A stretch of 64,000 nucleotides of DNA, taken from the NCBI GenBank assembly GCA_019416455.1, contig DXXG01000028.1, forward strand, positions 186,001 to 250,000, written 5' to 3'. Positions 8,114-17,311 of this stretch are shown here, piece by piece. The notes under the pieces were generated by a model that did no database searches, was not told the DNA's origin, and was given only the letters and a program-made list of their open reading frames with translations. The DNA comes from Clostridiales bacterium. GTDB lineage: Bacteria; Bacillota; Clostridia; Oscillospirales; Acutalibacteraceae. Every line of letters starts with the position of its first letter. The first letter of the stretch is position 1. The position numbers and the translations under genes are program-made.

Positions 8114-10753
8114 TCAAGTGCGTTTTTTCTTTTTCGAAGTCAACCGGACCACAAGAAGCTTTTCGCCCTCTACCACCAACAGCGGGCACAAAGACAGAGC
8201 TCCTACCAAGAGCCATTGGAAGGCCGTCAAAGAAGTGGTCTTGAACAGGGCTGCCAGAGGTGGGCACAACACCACGCTGACCATCAGTAACGCGCAGAAT
8301 CCGCAGGCCATGACCAATTTCCGGTTGGAAAACAGACCTAGCCGCAGTACGGACCGTTCCGAACGCATATTGAAACTGTGTACCAACTGAGACAGACTGA
8401 GCACACAGAAGGCCATCGTGCGGCCCACCACAGGCTGGGCAGGGTCTGCATCGAAAAAGACCCGTCCAAGAGTGTAAGCCAGAAGCGCAAGCGCTCCTAC
8501 CAAGCAACCTTCCACTGCCACAGAAAAGCCCATGCCCCCAGAAAAGATCCCCTCTTCCCGTTTGTGGGGCGGGGAATTCATTACGTCCTTCTGGATGGGA
8601 TCCACTCCCAGAGCCAAAGCAGGGAAGGAATCGGTGACAAGGTTCACCCACAAAAGCTGGATCGCCAGCAGGGGCGTGGGAACCCGCAGCAGAAACGCCA
8701 CAAACACCACCAGGATCTCTCCAATATTGCAGGAGAGCAGAAAATGGATGGTCTTGCGGATGTTTTGATAGATACCTCTCCCCTCTCGGACCGCCGCCAC
8801 GATAGTGGAGAAATCATCGTCCGTGAGGACCATATCCGCTGCGGACTGAGCCACTTCCGTGCCGTTCTTCCCCATGGCGCATCCGATGTCCGCGCTTTTC
8901 AAGGCGGGGGCGTCGTTGACCCCGTCGCCTGTCATGGCCACCACCATGCCCCGGCGCTGGAAAGCCTTGACGATCTTTACTTTATGTTCCGGGGACACCC
9001 GGGCAAAAACTCGATAGTCGAAGATCTTTTTGCTTAATTCCCCATCGTCCAGACGATCCAGCTCCTGGCCGGTCATTACCTGGGAAGAGTTTTCCGCCAT
9101 ACCCAACCGCTTCCCGATAGCCAAAGCCGTGGCGGCATGGTCCCCGGTTATCATCACCGGCAGGATACCCGCACGCTGGCACTGGGCCACCGCTTCTTTC
9201 ACCCCGGGCCGAGGCGGATCCTCCATGGCGATGAGGCCGCAGAAGATGAGTCCGCTTTCCGTTTCCCGGTCGTCATCGGACAGGGTATCCACATCTTTAT
9301 AGGCCACCGCCAGCACACGCAGCGCCCGCTGGGCCAATGCGGTGTTGTCGGAAAGGACCTTTGCTTTCATGGCACCGGTAAAGGGCTGGCTTCCCTTGCC
9401 CTGGACCATCCCCGTACACCGGGCAATGAGCACATCCGGAGCGCCTTTGGATATGATCCGATACCCTCCCTCCGGCAGACGGTGAGCAGTGGTCATCATC
9501 TTTCGGGCAGAGGTGAAGGGGATCTCCCCCACCCGGGGGAATTCCTTTTCCAGCGTCTCCTTTTCTCGTTTGCAGGCCCGGAGGAAAGCTGTCTCCGTTG
9601 GGTCACCGGTAAGCGTCCCTCCTACCACTTGGGAGTTGTTGCACAGGGACGCCAACTCCAGAGCGAACTGTGGCAAGGCACCTTCCAGCCGTTCTTCCCC
9701 TCTGGGACCGGAAAAAGCCACCACTGTCATCTTGTTCTGGGTGAGGGTCCCGGTCTTGTCAGAACAGATCACTTGAGTACTGCCCAAGGTTTCCACCGCG
9801 GGTAGGTGCCGAACAATAGCCCGCTTCTGAGCCATGCGTTTGATGCCCATTGCCAGCACAATGGTCACCACAGCAGTGAGCCCCTCGGGGATAGCCGCCA
9901 CCCCTAAGCTGATGGCGATCATGAACATTTCCAGGGGTTCCATCCTTTGGAGAAGTCCCAGCAGAAAGATCACACCGCAGATGAGCACCACGCCGGCTCC
10001 CAGCACTTTACCCGTTTGCTTCAGTCGCTGCTGCAAGGGAGTCTGGGGGGCCTTCTCATTTTCCAGCATCCGGGCGATCTTTCCCATGGCGGTGTCCATC
10101 CCTGTGGCGGTGACCACTCCCACCCCTGCCCCGGACGCAACTCCCGTGGAGGAAAACACCATGTTCTTCCGCTCCCCTAAAGGCGCGTTCTTGGGGCATC
10201 GGGCATCGGCGTCCTTTTCCGCAGGGACCGATTCTCCTGTCAGGGCAGACTCCTCCGCTTTCAGCTCCACACTGCGCAGCAGACGCAGATCGGCCGGAAC
10301 AAGATCCCCTGCCTGGAGGACCACCACGTCACCAGGCACCAGCTCCCAGCTTTCCACTCTCTGACGTTTCCCGTCCCGGAGGACCTGGGCATGGGGAGAG
10401 GACATTTTTTTCAGCGCTTCGATGGCTTTATCCGCCCTCAGCTCCTGGACGGTGCCGATCACTGCGTTTACCACCACGATGGCCAGAATGATGAGGGAAT
10501 CCACATATTCCCCGTCCCCCTTGACCCAGGACACGGCAAAAGACACCGCCGCTGCCACCAAAAGGATCAGCACCATCAGGTCTTGGAATTGGCTTAAAAA
10601 GCGCAGAAATACGCTCTGGCCTTTCGATGTCTGCAATTCGTTTCTTCCGTATTTCCCCAGCCGGCGCTGGCACTCCGCCCCACTTAAGCCCCGGTTGGGA
10701 TCCGTCCTCAGGGCTTCCAGGACTTCCTCCCGGCTGACGCTGAAAAAATCCAT
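8114..10753 (-). CDS. Calcium-type P-type ATPase
   Basis: A P-type (type II) cation pump of about 879 residues, most like bacterial Ca2+-transporting ATPases. It begins with a cation-ATPase N domain (REEVLEALRTDPNRGLSG). The actuator TGES motif is in ALTGESVPAEKDA. The phosphorylation motif ICSDKTGTLTQNKMT is near residue 310 and TGDGVNDAPALKSAD near residue 590. A PEGL motif sits in helix 4 (AAIPEGLTAVV). Ten membrane segments are expected. The frame is open to 10819, but AAGGAGG sits nine bases before the ATG at 10753, giving the start MDFFSVSREEV. It would export or sequester divalent cations; Ca2+ over Mn2+ is inferred. Confidence 0.92.
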   Translation of the reverse strand: MDFFSVSREEVLEALRTDPNRGLSGAECQRRLGKYGRNELQTSKGQSVFLRFLSQFQDLMVLILLVAAAVSFAVSWVKGDGEYVDSLIILAIVVVNAVIGTVQELRADKAIEALKKMSSPHAQVLRDGKRQRVESWELVPGDVVVLQAGDLVPADLRLLRSVELKAEESALTGESVPAEKDADARCPKNAPLGERKNMVFSSTGVASGAGVGVVTATGMDTAMGKIARMLENEKAPQTPLQQRLKQTGKVLGAGVVLICGVIFLLGLLQRMEPLEMFMIAISLGVAAIPEGLTAVVTIVLAMGIKRMAQKRAIVRHLPAVETLGSTQVICSDKTGTLTQNKMTVVAFSGPRGEERLEGALPQFALELASLCNNSQVVGGTLTGDPTETAFLRACKREKETLEKEFPRVGEIPFTSARKMMTTAHRLPEGGYRIISKGAPDVLIARCTGMVQGKGSQPFTGAMKAKVLSDNTALAQRALRVLAVAYKDVDTLSDDDRETESGLIFCGLIAMEDPPRPGVKEAVAQCQRAGILPVMITGDHAATALAIGKRLGMAENSSQVMTGQELDRLDDGELSKKIFDYRVFARVSPEHKVKIVKAFQRRGMVVAMTGDGVNDAPALKSADIGCAMGKNGTEVAQSAADMVLTDDDFSTIVAAVREGRGIYQNIRKTIHFLLSCNIGEILVVFVAFLLRVPTPLLAIQLLWVNLVTDSFPALALGVDPIQKDVMNSPPHKREEGIFSGGMGFSVAVEGCLVGALALLAYTLGRVFFDADPAQPVVGRTMAFCVLSLSQLVHSFNMRSERSVLRLGLFSNRKLVMACGFCALLMVSVVLCPPLAALFKTTSLTAFQWLLVGALSLCPLLVVEGEKLLVVRLTSKKKKRT

Positions 10754-10839
10754 TCCTTTGCTCCTCCTTGAAGTCAAGGCCAGCGGCCCGCTTTTTTTAT
10801 AAGGTCTATGCGGCGCCATCTGGCTTTATGAGGGCAAAA

Positions 10840-10866
10840 GAAAAACCCCGCAGGAAGCGGGGCGTT
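10840..10866 (-). terminator. Terminator of the flavin reductase gene
   Basis: Six GC pairs (10846-10851 with 10857-10862) with the T run on the minus strand, just after the stop of the gene at 10875. Confidence 0.75.
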
Positions 10867-10874
10867 TCTGACAG

Positions 10875-11384
10875 TCAATTTTCCTTCTGGTAAGAAGGTG
10901 CGTTTTTGGGAGTCTTGCCCTTGATGACGTTCCGGTAATAGGCGTAGGTCAAAGGCTCTTCCTCAGAGAGGATCTCCGACTCTTCCGCCAAACCGATAAA
11001 CACCATATGAGTGCCAAGGTCCACAGTCTTTTCGACCTTGCAGCTGTAATGGGCGCAGGCAGCCTGGAGGGGATAAGGCATGCCGGCGTTGTCCTGAGCA
11101 AAGGGAATGTCCTCGAACTTGTCAAGATCTCTGCCGGAACGGAATCCGAACCGTCCGATGTACATAAAATCCGCCCGCTGATCCAAAGCCACAGCAGCAA
11201 AACGGCCGGCCTTCTCGATGAGCTGACAGGTGAGGTTGTCCTTGCTCACCGCCACAGAAAGCCGCACGGGCTCAGCAGTGACCTGCTGCAAGGTGTTGAC
11301 CACACAGCCGCTGCGCTGTCCTTCCGCCTCAGCGGACACCACATACAGACCGTATGTTACTTTGTACAATGCTTTTTCATCCAT
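10875..11384 (-). CDS. Flavin reductase-like FMN protein (flavoredoxin type)
   Basis: A 169-residue protein of the flavin-reductase-like domain family, which binds FMN and often passes electrons with rubredoxin or flavin partners in anaerobes. Characteristic features are KVTYGLYVVSA at the N-terminus, NTLQQVTAEPVRLSVAVSK (about residues 30-48), and the glycine/His region HYSCKVEKTVDLGTHMVFIG near residue 115. It is a single-domain form without the rubredoxin fusion sometimes seen. AAGGAGG precedes the ATG. It is divergent from azlC, with its own promoter and terminator. Confidence 0.85.
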   Translation of the reverse strand: MDEKALYKVTYGLYVVSAEAEGQRSGCVVNTLQQVTAEPVRLSVAVSKDNLTCQLIEKAGRFAAVALDQRADFMYIGRFGFRSGRDLDKFEDIPFAQDNAGMPYPLQAACAHYSCKVEKTVDLGTHMVFIGLAEESEILSEEEPLTYAYYRNVIKGKTPKNAPSYQKEN

Positions 11385-11421
11385 GGAAAGAGCCTCCTTT
11401 TCAGTGGGATTCTATGTCTCT

Positions 11422-11450
11422 ATTATTTCACACTTGTCTCCATTTATCAA
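11422..11450 (-). promoter_or_regulatory. Promoter for the flavin reductase gene
   Basis: Minus strand TTGATA (11445-11450), 17-base spacer, AATAAT (11422-11427), about 38 bases before the start codon. Confidence 0.5.
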
Positions 11451-11452
11451 CC

Positions 11453-11482
11453 TTGACTTTTCTATGGACTCCCGGGTATAAT
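11453..11482 (+). promoter_or_regulatory. Promoter for azlCD
   Basis: TTGACT (11453-11458), 18-base spacer, TATAAT (11477-11482). The upstream in-frame ATG at 11481 overlaps the -10 box and so cannot be the translation start of a transcript from this promoter. Confidence 0.65.
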
Positions 11483-11522
11483 GAAACGTATTTTGTTAGA
11501 TTATGGGAAAGAAGATGGGCCC

Positions 11523-12275
11523 ATGAAGGGAAGCAAGACCTTCCGTTACGCGTTTTCAAAGTCTCTGCCGGTAATGTTCGGCTACCTCTTTTTAGGCTCT
11601 GCCTTTGGGGTGATGCTCCAACAGGCCGGCTACAATTTTATCTGGGCGTTTTTCATCAGCCTGACGGTGTTCGCGGGGTCGGGCCAGTTTTTGCTGGTGT
11701 CCTTGCTTAGCGGCGGCGCTACCCTCACCATGACCGCCGCCATGACCCTGCTCATCAACAGCCGCCATATTTTCTACGGGCTGTCCTTTCTGGAGCGCTT
11801 TAAAAAGACCGGAAAGAAATATCCCTACATGATTTTCTCCCTCACTGACGAGACCTACTCGGTGCTGTGTTCCGTAAAGCCTGAGAAGGATGTAGACGAG
11901 GGAAAAGCCATGTTCCTTATCGCTTTTCTCAACCATCTGTACTGGATCGCCGGAGGTGTACTGGGAGCTCTGTTGGGGCAGTTCCTGCCTATCGATTTTA
12001 CCGGCATCGACTTCTCCATGACAGCGCTGTTTGTGGTGCTGTTCATTGAGCAATGGCTGGATTTCAAATCCCATCTGCCCGCCATTACAGGACTGTTCGT
12101 GTCTTTGGTGTTTCTGCTGCTTTTGGGACCGGATAACTTTATCCTTCCCTCCCTGCTGGTGACTGTCACCGTACTGATGGCCTGCAAGAACCTGGTGCAG
12201 AAGAAAATGGAGGAGCCCGCCCCGGCAGCGGATGGGCTGAAATCTCAGGAAAGCAAGGAGGAAGACGCCCCATGA
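11523..12275 (+). CDS. azlC: AzlC family branched-chain amino acid exporter subunit
   Basis: About 250 residues with repeated hydrophobic helices and AzlC family features: SLPVMFGYLFLGSAFGVML near the N-terminus, FAGSGQFLLVSLL (about residue 55) and NSRHIFYGLSF (about 82). AzlC and AzlD form a membrane pair exporting branched-chain amino acids or analogues. The open frame begins at 11481, but that codon overlaps the promoter, so the start is placed at the ATG at 11523 (MKGSKTFRYAFS). The Shine-Dalgarno there (GGAAAGAAG) is moderate. The C-terminus is charged and overlaps azlD by four bases (ATGA). Confidence 0.88.
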   Translation: MKGSKTFRYAFSKSLPVMFGYLFLGSAFGVMLQQAGYNFIWAFFISLTVFAGSGQFLLVSLLSGGATLTMTAAMTLLINSRHIFYGLSFLERFKKTGKKYPYMIFSLTDETYSVLCSVKPEKDVDEGKAMFLIAFLNHLYWIAGGVLGALLGQFLPIDFTGIDFSMTALFVVLFIEQWLDFKSHLPAITGLFVSLVFLLLLGPDNFILPSLLVTVTVLMACKNLVQKKMEEPAPAADGLKSQESKEEDAP

Positions 12276-12601
12276 CCATGATCCAATCCATCGTCACGAT
12301 CGCTGTGGCGGCTGTATGCACCTTTTGCACCCGGCTGTTCCCCTTTGCCCTCTTCGGCGGCAAACGCCAAGTACCTCGGATCGTACTGTTTCTGGGGAAC
12401 GTGCTTCCCCCCGCCATTATCGCTACCTTGATCATCTACTGCTTGAAAAGCGTCAATCTTCTCAACTTCCCCAGCGGCATCCCCGAGCTGATCTCCATCG
12501 CTCTGGTGGCAGCGCTCCACCTGTGGAAACGGAACACATTACTCAGCGTGGGAGCAGGCACTATCTGCTACATGGTGCTGATCCAAACCGTGTTCGCATA
12601 A
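12272..12601 (+). CDS. azlD: AzlD domain protein, partner of AzlC
   Basis: A 109-residue membrane protein with about four hydrophobic segments and the AzlD signature TFCTRLFPFALFGG near residue 18, followed by LGNVLPPAIIATLIIYCLK. It overlaps azlC by ATGA, which indicates translational coupling and equal production of the two subunits. Function as the small subunit of the branched-chain amino acid exporter is inferred from family and neighbour. Confidence 0.88.
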   Translation: MTMIQSIVTIAVAAVCTFCTRLFPFALFGGKRQVPRIVLFLGNVLPPAIIATLIIYCLKSVNLLNFPSGIPELISIALVAALHLWKRNTLLSVGAGTICYMVLIQTVFA

Positions 12602-12609
12602 CTTAACAG

Positions 12610-12646
12610 AAAAACGGGCCTCCTTCTTATTGGAAGCCCGTTTTTT
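12610..12646. terminator. Bidirectional terminator
   Basis: A 9-bp stem (12611-12619 with 12636-12644) with A5 before and T6 after, between the convergent azlD and rhaD. Confidence 0.85.
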
Positions 12647-12661
12647 ACGCTTAATCTTAAT

Positions 12662-13489
12662 TTAGTCCAGGAATTCTTCCCGCAGAGTGACACCGAAATC
12701 TTTAGCGATAGCACGCAGGTTGTCGTCCTCGATAGTCTGGAGGATCTTCCCGCCGCCAGCGGAAAGGGCCAGCAGATAGATCTGAGCTGCCTTCTCGATA
12801 GTGTGCATCAGCCCGAAGGTGGTATCAAAATCCGGGCCGGAAGCGAACAGCCCATGATGGGCCCACACCGCCGCGTCATATTCCTTCATCAGCTTGCTGG
12901 TGGCCAGAGCGATATCCGCTCCGCCCGGGACCATCCAAGGCACCACTCCCACACCACCGGGGAACACCACCGGGCACTCCGTGGCGCTCTGCCACAGGGC
13001 GCGGGTGAAGTCACGGGCGGTAAGGGGCAGGATGTAAGTCATGGCGATCAGGTTGGCGGGGTGAGCGTGGTAGATCACCCGGTTTTCCCCGTTGGTGGCC
13101 GCTTTCCGTACGCTGTGGTTGAGGAAGTGGCTGGGGAACTCACTGGTGGGACGGCCGCCTTTTTCCAAACCCCAGACGATCCGCCAGCGCTTTCCTTCTC
13201 CGTCGATCTCCAAAATGCACAGGTTATCCTGAGGCGCCAGAGGCACATTGCGGAAGTATTTCCCGCTGCCTGTGGAGATGAAATACTCTCCTGCCAGATT
13301 CTCCCCGGTAACTCCCATATCCACCCAGTCTCCCGGGGTCTCTTTAAAATGAGGCTTACACTGTTCCACCTCTTCCGGACGCATTCGGTAAGTCAGGTTG
13401 CCGCCGTTGCGCTCGTGCCAGCCCTGATCCCAGCCGTCGCCGCACATGCGGATGTAATCTTGCATCACTGGAATATCTGTGATCTTCAT
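12662..13489 (-). CDS. rhaD: Rhamnulose-1-phosphate aldolase
   Basis: A 275-residue class II aldolase that splits L-rhamnulose 1-phosphate into dihydroxyacetone phosphate and L-lactaldehyde, the last step of rhamnose catabolism. Recognisable stretches are WHERNGGNLTYRM near residue 25, the zinc-ligand region VIYHAHPANLIAMTY near 140, and WAHHGLFASG near 210, which supply the three His ligands. The frame is open to 13612, but GGAGG ahead of the ATG at 13489 and the family length of about 274 fix the start. It is the last gene of rhaB-rhaA-rhaD; the spacing to rhaA is 13 bases. Confidence 0.93.
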   Translation of the reverse strand: MKITDIPVMQDYIRMCGDGWDQGWHERNGGNLTYRMRPEEVEQCKPHFKETPGDWVDMGVTGENLAGEYFISTGSGKYFRNVPLAPQDNLCILEIDGEGKRWRIVWGLEKGGRPTSEFPSHFLNHSVRKAATNGENRVIYHAHPANLIAMTYILPLTARDFTRALWQSATECPVVFPGGVGVVPWMVPGGADIALATSKLMKEYDAAVWAHHGLFASGPDFDTTFGLMHTIEKAAQIYLLALSAGGGKILQTIEDDNLRAIAKDFGVTLREEFLD

Positions 13490-13502
13490 GGCTGTTCCCT
13501 CC

Positions 13503-14756
13503 TTATACCCGCTTGAGCAGGACGTCCCGCTCGTACTGGGCCACTGTATCATACCATTCCTTCCCGCCGGGGACTCCCTGGGTCTGGCAGTAATGCTCCC
13601 AGATATCTCCAAAGGGCAGCGTTTTCAGTTCTTCGTTTAGCACCATCAGCTCCGTGAACCGGCAGCTGTCCTGAAGCTCTTTCAGCTGGTCCCAAGGCTG
13701 GAGCAGCGCGAACAACAGGGCTTTCTCCATGCTCCGGGTGCCAACCACCCAGGCTGCCACCCGGTTGATGGAAGCGTCGAAGAAATCCAGACCGATGAGC
13801 ACTCGGTCCAAAGCATCGTTGCGAACGATCTCCTTGGCAATCTCCTTTACCTCGTCCTCATAGAGCACCACATGGTCGCTGTCCCACCGGACAGGCCGAG
13901 TGACGTGAAGGGGCACTTTGTCAAAGAAAGCCAGCAGGCTGGGGATCTTGTCGCTGACCACCTCTGTGGGATGGTAGTGGCCATTGTCCAGCAGGTCGTA
14001 GACCCCCGGATGGCTGGCGGCGTAGCTGAGGTAGAATTCCGAGGAGCCCACAGTGAAAGCCTCCATGCCGATGCCAAACACCTTGCTCTCCACGCAGTCG
14101 ATGACTCCTGGGAGCTTTTCCGCGAAGATCTGATCCAGGCTGTCCTTCAGCCGCAGCCGGGGCCCCAGACGGTCGGCAGGAACATCCTTATAGCCGTCAG
14201 GGATCCACACATTGCACAGCACCGGGCTTCCCAGCTGCTCCGCAATGTAGGAGGAGATCCTCCGGCACTGGATGCCATGGCGCACCCAGAACTGACGCAC
14301 ATCCTCCTCCGGAGAGGAAAGGGTCAGGTTGTCTTTCACCATGGGATGGCTGAAGAAAGTGGGGTTGAAGTCGATGCCGAGATCGTTTTCTTTGGCAAAC
14401 TGGATCCACTTATCGAAGTGACAGGGCTGAAGCTGATCCCGGTCCACCTGCCCCCCATCTTCAAAGACGGCGTAGCTGGCGTGAAGGCTGATCCGCTTTT
14501 TCCCGGGAACCAGGCTCATCGCCTTCAAAAAGTCCGCTTTCAACTCCTGGAAGTTCCGTGCCCGGCCCGGGTAGTTTCCGGTGGTCTGGATGCCTCCGGA
14601 CAGAGCTCTTCCCGTACCCTCCAAACCGATGACGTCGTCGCCCTGCCAGCAATGGACGCTGATGGGGATATCTGCCAGTTTCGCCAGGGCCTTTTCAACG
14701 TCAATGCCCAACTCCTCGTACCGCTTTTTCGCGCTTTCATATCGTTCGCTCAACAT
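13503..14756 (-). CDS. rhaA: L-rhamnose isomerase
   Basis: A 417-residue isomerase converting L-rhamnose to L-rhamnulose in the cytoplasm, close to the usual length of about 418. Family stretches include ISVHCWQGDDVIGLEG near residue 32, KRISLHASYAVFEDGGQVD near 100, NPTFFSHP near 135, and GLDFFDASINRVAAWVVG near 320, which hold the metal-binding residues. It is the middle gene of the operon, closely spaced on both sides. Confidence 0.95.
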   Translation of the reverse strand: MLSERYESAKKRYEELGIDVEKALAKLADIPISVHCWQGDDVIGLEGTGRALSGGIQTTGNYPGRARNFQELKADFLKAMSLVPGKKRISLHASYAVFEDGGQVDRDQLQPCHFDKWIQFAKENDLGIDFNPTFFSHPMVKDNLTLSSPEEDVRQFWVRHGIQCRRISSYIAEQLGSPVLCNVWIPDGYKDVPADRLGPRLRLKDSLDQIFAEKLPGVIDCVESKVFGIGMEAFTVGSSEFYLSYAASHPGVYDLLDNGHYHPTEVVSDKIPSLLAFFDKVPLHVTRPVRWDSDHVVLYEDEVKEIAKEIVRNDALDRVLIGLDFFDASINRVAAWVVGTRSMEKALLFALLQPWDQLKELQDSCRFTELMVLNEELKTLPFGDIWEHYCQTQGVPGGKEWYDTVAQYERDVLLKRV

Positions 14757-14789
14757 AACTCATCCTTTCCGCATGAATGATGGATCTTC

Positions 14790-16196
14790 TCAAGAATGTT
14801 GCGGCCAGAATTCCTGAATGGAAAAACTCCGCCGCTCCGCTTTACGAATGGATTCCAGATCCGGGAACTCACCTTGGGCAAGCATCTGGACCATCAAGTT
14901 TCCTAGAGCGGTACCCTCCGTAGGACCGGCATAGACCGGCAGACCTGTGGCATCAGCGGTAAGCTGGTTCAGATAAGTATCCCGGCTGCCTCCCCCTACG
15001 ATATTCACCGCGGTGTAGGTCTTGCCCGTCAGGCGGGACAGCTCCTCCACGCTCTCGGCGTAGCTCTCTGCCAAACTGTGGTACACGCAGCTTCCCAGTT
15101 CTCCCAAAGTTTCCGGCACCGGCTGACCTGTCTCCTGACAGTAAGAGCGAATCGCTTCCCCCATGTTTTCCGGGGCCAGAAAACGTCCGTCGTTTACGTC
15201 CACACGGGAGGGAAAATCCGCCGCCTGTCGAGCCTGCTGTTCCAGAACGGCGAAGGTGACCCCTTCCCCACCTTCCCGACGCAGAGATTGGAGCATCCAA
15301 AGGCCCATGATATTTTTCAAGTAGCGGAACCGGTATTGGTAGCCGCCCTCGTTGGTGAAGTTCTGTTCCAGGCTTTCCCGTGTGGTGATGGGAGAAGAAA
15401 GTTCCGTTCCCAAAAGACTCCAAGTACCGCTGGAAAGGTACACACCGCCCTCCTTTGCCGGGACCGCCAAGAAGGCCGAGCCGGTGTCGTGGGTGGCGGG
15501 AAACACCACTTGACAGTCAAACCCCACTTGCCGCTGGATCTCCGGGGTCAAATGTCCCACGGACTCCCCGGGCATGCGCAGAGGCCCAAACAGTTTTTTG
15601 GGAAAACCTAGACGGTCTAAAAGCTCCCCGTCCCAGGTCTTTGTTTGGGCGTTTACCAGGCCGGTGGTGGTAGCGTTGGTATACTCATTTTCCATGTTCC
15701 CGGTCAGACGATAGGTCAAATACTCTGGGACCATCAAGAAGCGAGCGGCCCGTTCCAGCAACTCAGGCTCCTGACGCTTCACTGCCATCAGCTGGTAGAT
15801 GGTATTAAAGATCTGTTTTTGAATACCTGTGTGGGCATACAGCTCCTCTGGCGAGATCAGCTCCTCCACCGCATGATCCATGCCCTGGGTACGGCCGTCC
15901 CGGTAAGCCACTGAATCTCCCAGCAGCTTCCCTTCCTGGTCCAAAATCAGAAAATCCACTGCCCAGGTATCAATGCCCACACTGTCCGGAATTTTGGAAA
16001 GCTCCCGGCACCGCTCTAATCCCCGGACCACTTCCCGGAACAAGTTCTCCATGTCCCAGCAGAGACGGCCGTTCTTTTTGGTAAGCTTGTTCTCGAACCG
16101 ATAGATCTCTTCCAGGCACAGTCTGCCTTCCTCCACCCAGCCTAAGATGTGCCGTCCGGAAGAAGCGCCGATATCCACCGCCAAATACGTTTTCAA
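14790..16196 (-). CDS. rhaB: Rhamnulokinase
   Basis: A 468-residue FGGY-family sugar kinase that phosphorylates L-rhamnulose. The N-terminal ATPase motif YLAVDIGASSGRHILG, DTWAVDFLILDQEG (about residue 80), THDTGSAFLAVP (about 240) and the C-terminal NIVGGGSRDTYLNQLTAD (about 390) are all in place. The frame is open to 16241, but the likely start is the TTG at 16196, which is preceded by AGGGGGAG. First gene of the rha operon, directly downstream of the AraC-type regulator and its terminator. Confidence 0.93.
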   Translation of the reverse strand: MKTYLAVDIGASSGRHILGWVEEGRLCLEEIYRFENKLTKKNGRLCWDMENLFREVVRGLERCRELSKIPDSVGIDTWAVDFLILDQEGKLLGDSVAYRDGRTQGMDHAVEELISPEELYAHTGIQKQIFNTIYQLMAVKRQEPELLERAARFLMVPEYLTYRLTGNMENEYTNATTTGLVNAQTKTWDGELLDRLGFPKKLFGPLRMPGESVGHLTPEIQRQVGFDCQVVFPATHDTGSAFLAVPAKEGGVYLSSGTWSLLGTELSSPITTRESLEQNFTNEGGYQYRFRYLKNIMGLWMLQSLRREGGEGVTFAVLEQQARQAADFPSRVDVNDGRFLAPENMGEAIRSYCQETGQPVPETLGELGSCVYHSLAESYAESVEELSRLTGKTYTAVNIVGGGSRDTYLNQLTADATGLPVYAGPTEGTALGNLMVQMLAQGEFPDLESIRKAERRSFSIQEFWPQHS

Positions 16197-16244
16197 GGGA
16201 TCTCCCCCTTTCTTTCCTTCAGGATACCGCGAAACGGGCAAAAA

Positions 16245-16276
16245 AAGAAGGACGTATTTTTGGGAAAATACGTCCT
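16245..16276 (-). terminator. Terminator or attenuator between the AraC gene and rhaB
   Basis: A 10-bp stem (16250-16259 with 16266-16275) with a run of seven T on the minus strand. It ends the AraC gene and lies between it and rhaB. No separate strong promoter for rhaB is obvious in this 100-base gap. Confidence 0.75.
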
Positions 16277-16298
16277 GACTTTTTGATGTAAAAACGGT

Positions 16299-17261
16299 TC
16301 ATTCCTCTGGGGAACGGAGAGTCTTGCGGTAATCTTTAGGGGTGACGCCGTAGCGCTCTCGGAACACCCTATAAAAATAGCTGGTATTTTCATACCCAAC
16401 CGCCAAGATAATATCTTGAGTGGTGAGCCGAGTCTCCTCCAAAAGCTGGGCCGCTTTGGACAGCCGCTTCTCCAAAAGCAAGTCCTTAAAGGTGTGCCCG
16501 GTAGCTCTCCGCACAGCGGCGCTCAAATAGGGCAAAGATACGTGAAGCTCCTTTGCCAGCCGTGTAAGGTCTGCTGACCGGTAGTTTTCCTCGATCTCCC
16601 GCAGAGCAGCCAGCACCGGCCCACTGCCCGATGCTTCTTCCAAGTCTCCGGTGTAGTTCAGCAGCTGGAGCAGTAGCAGTCCCATGGTTGCCTGGTTGAT
16701 ACGCCGGGCGTTGGGTTGGGGATGGACCAGGCCCCACACCAGATTCTCCACAAGATTCTGGACTGTGGGCGCTTCCGCTACCCGGAAATGGAGACAGCTC
16801 ATTTCTCCGCCGCTTTGACGCAAACCACCTAACAGAAACTTTCCCAGCACATTATCCGTGCCGATCAAGGTGAGAGCATAGTCGAAAAACTGGGGCAAAA
16901 CGATGAAATTGACCCCCACGTCCCCTTCTTCCGCCCGGTCCACGCTGTGAGACGCATGCTGGTTTAAAAACAGCAGTTCCCCTTCCCGGAGAATCATAGG
17001 CGGACCCCCGTCGATCCGGTGAACTGTCTGTCCGGAACACATGTACATAATCTCCACGTAATTGTGGGTATGGGCCGGAAATTCGGCGAACCGGGTATGA
17101 GGACGCACTGTGATCAGCTTTCCTTTGGCTAGGAGCTTCTCACTGTCGATCAAAAATCCCCCACCGGAACTGTAAAGGCTCCGGTCTACCTGGCCGCCTG
17201 CCAACAGCCGTTCTTCTTCCTCCGTCACCCTGCGGAGTTCCCTCATCAGATCTTCCCGCAC
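16299..17261 (-). CDS. AraC-family regulator, probably of rhamnose genes
   Basis: A 320-residue regulator with an N-terminal cupin sugar-sensing domain (about residues 45-140; PAHTHNYVEIMYMCSG carries the cupin histidines) and a C-terminal AraC double helix-turn-helix (about 220-315). The AraC signature GYENTSYFYRVFRERYGVTPKDYR closes the protein (split here only as two motifs: GYENTSYFYRVF and RERYGVTPKDYR). The start is GTG at 17261 with GGGGAGAAG upstream. Its position next to rhaBAD suggests it activates that operon with L-rhamnose as effector. That is inferred from position, not seen. Confidence 0.85.
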   Translation of the reverse strand: MREDLMRELRRVTEEEERLLAGGQVDRSLYSSGGGFLIDSEKLLAKGKLITVRPHTRFAEFPAHTHNYVEIMYMCSGQTVHRIDGGPPMILREGELLFLNQHASHSVDRAEEGDVGVNFIVLPQFFDYALTLIGTDNVLGKFLLGGLRQSGGEMSCLHFRVAEAPTVQNLVENLVWGLVHPQPNARRINQATMGLLLLQLLNYTGDLEEASGSGPVLAALREIEENYRSADLTRLAKELHVSLPYLSAAVRRATGHTFKDLLLEKRLSKAAQLLEETRLTTQDIILAVGYENTSYFYRVFRERYGVTPKDYRKTLRSPEE

Positions 17262-17311
17262 TCTATCACTTCTCCCCTGTGAATTTCACTTCCTCGCCGG
17301 CTCCTGACACG

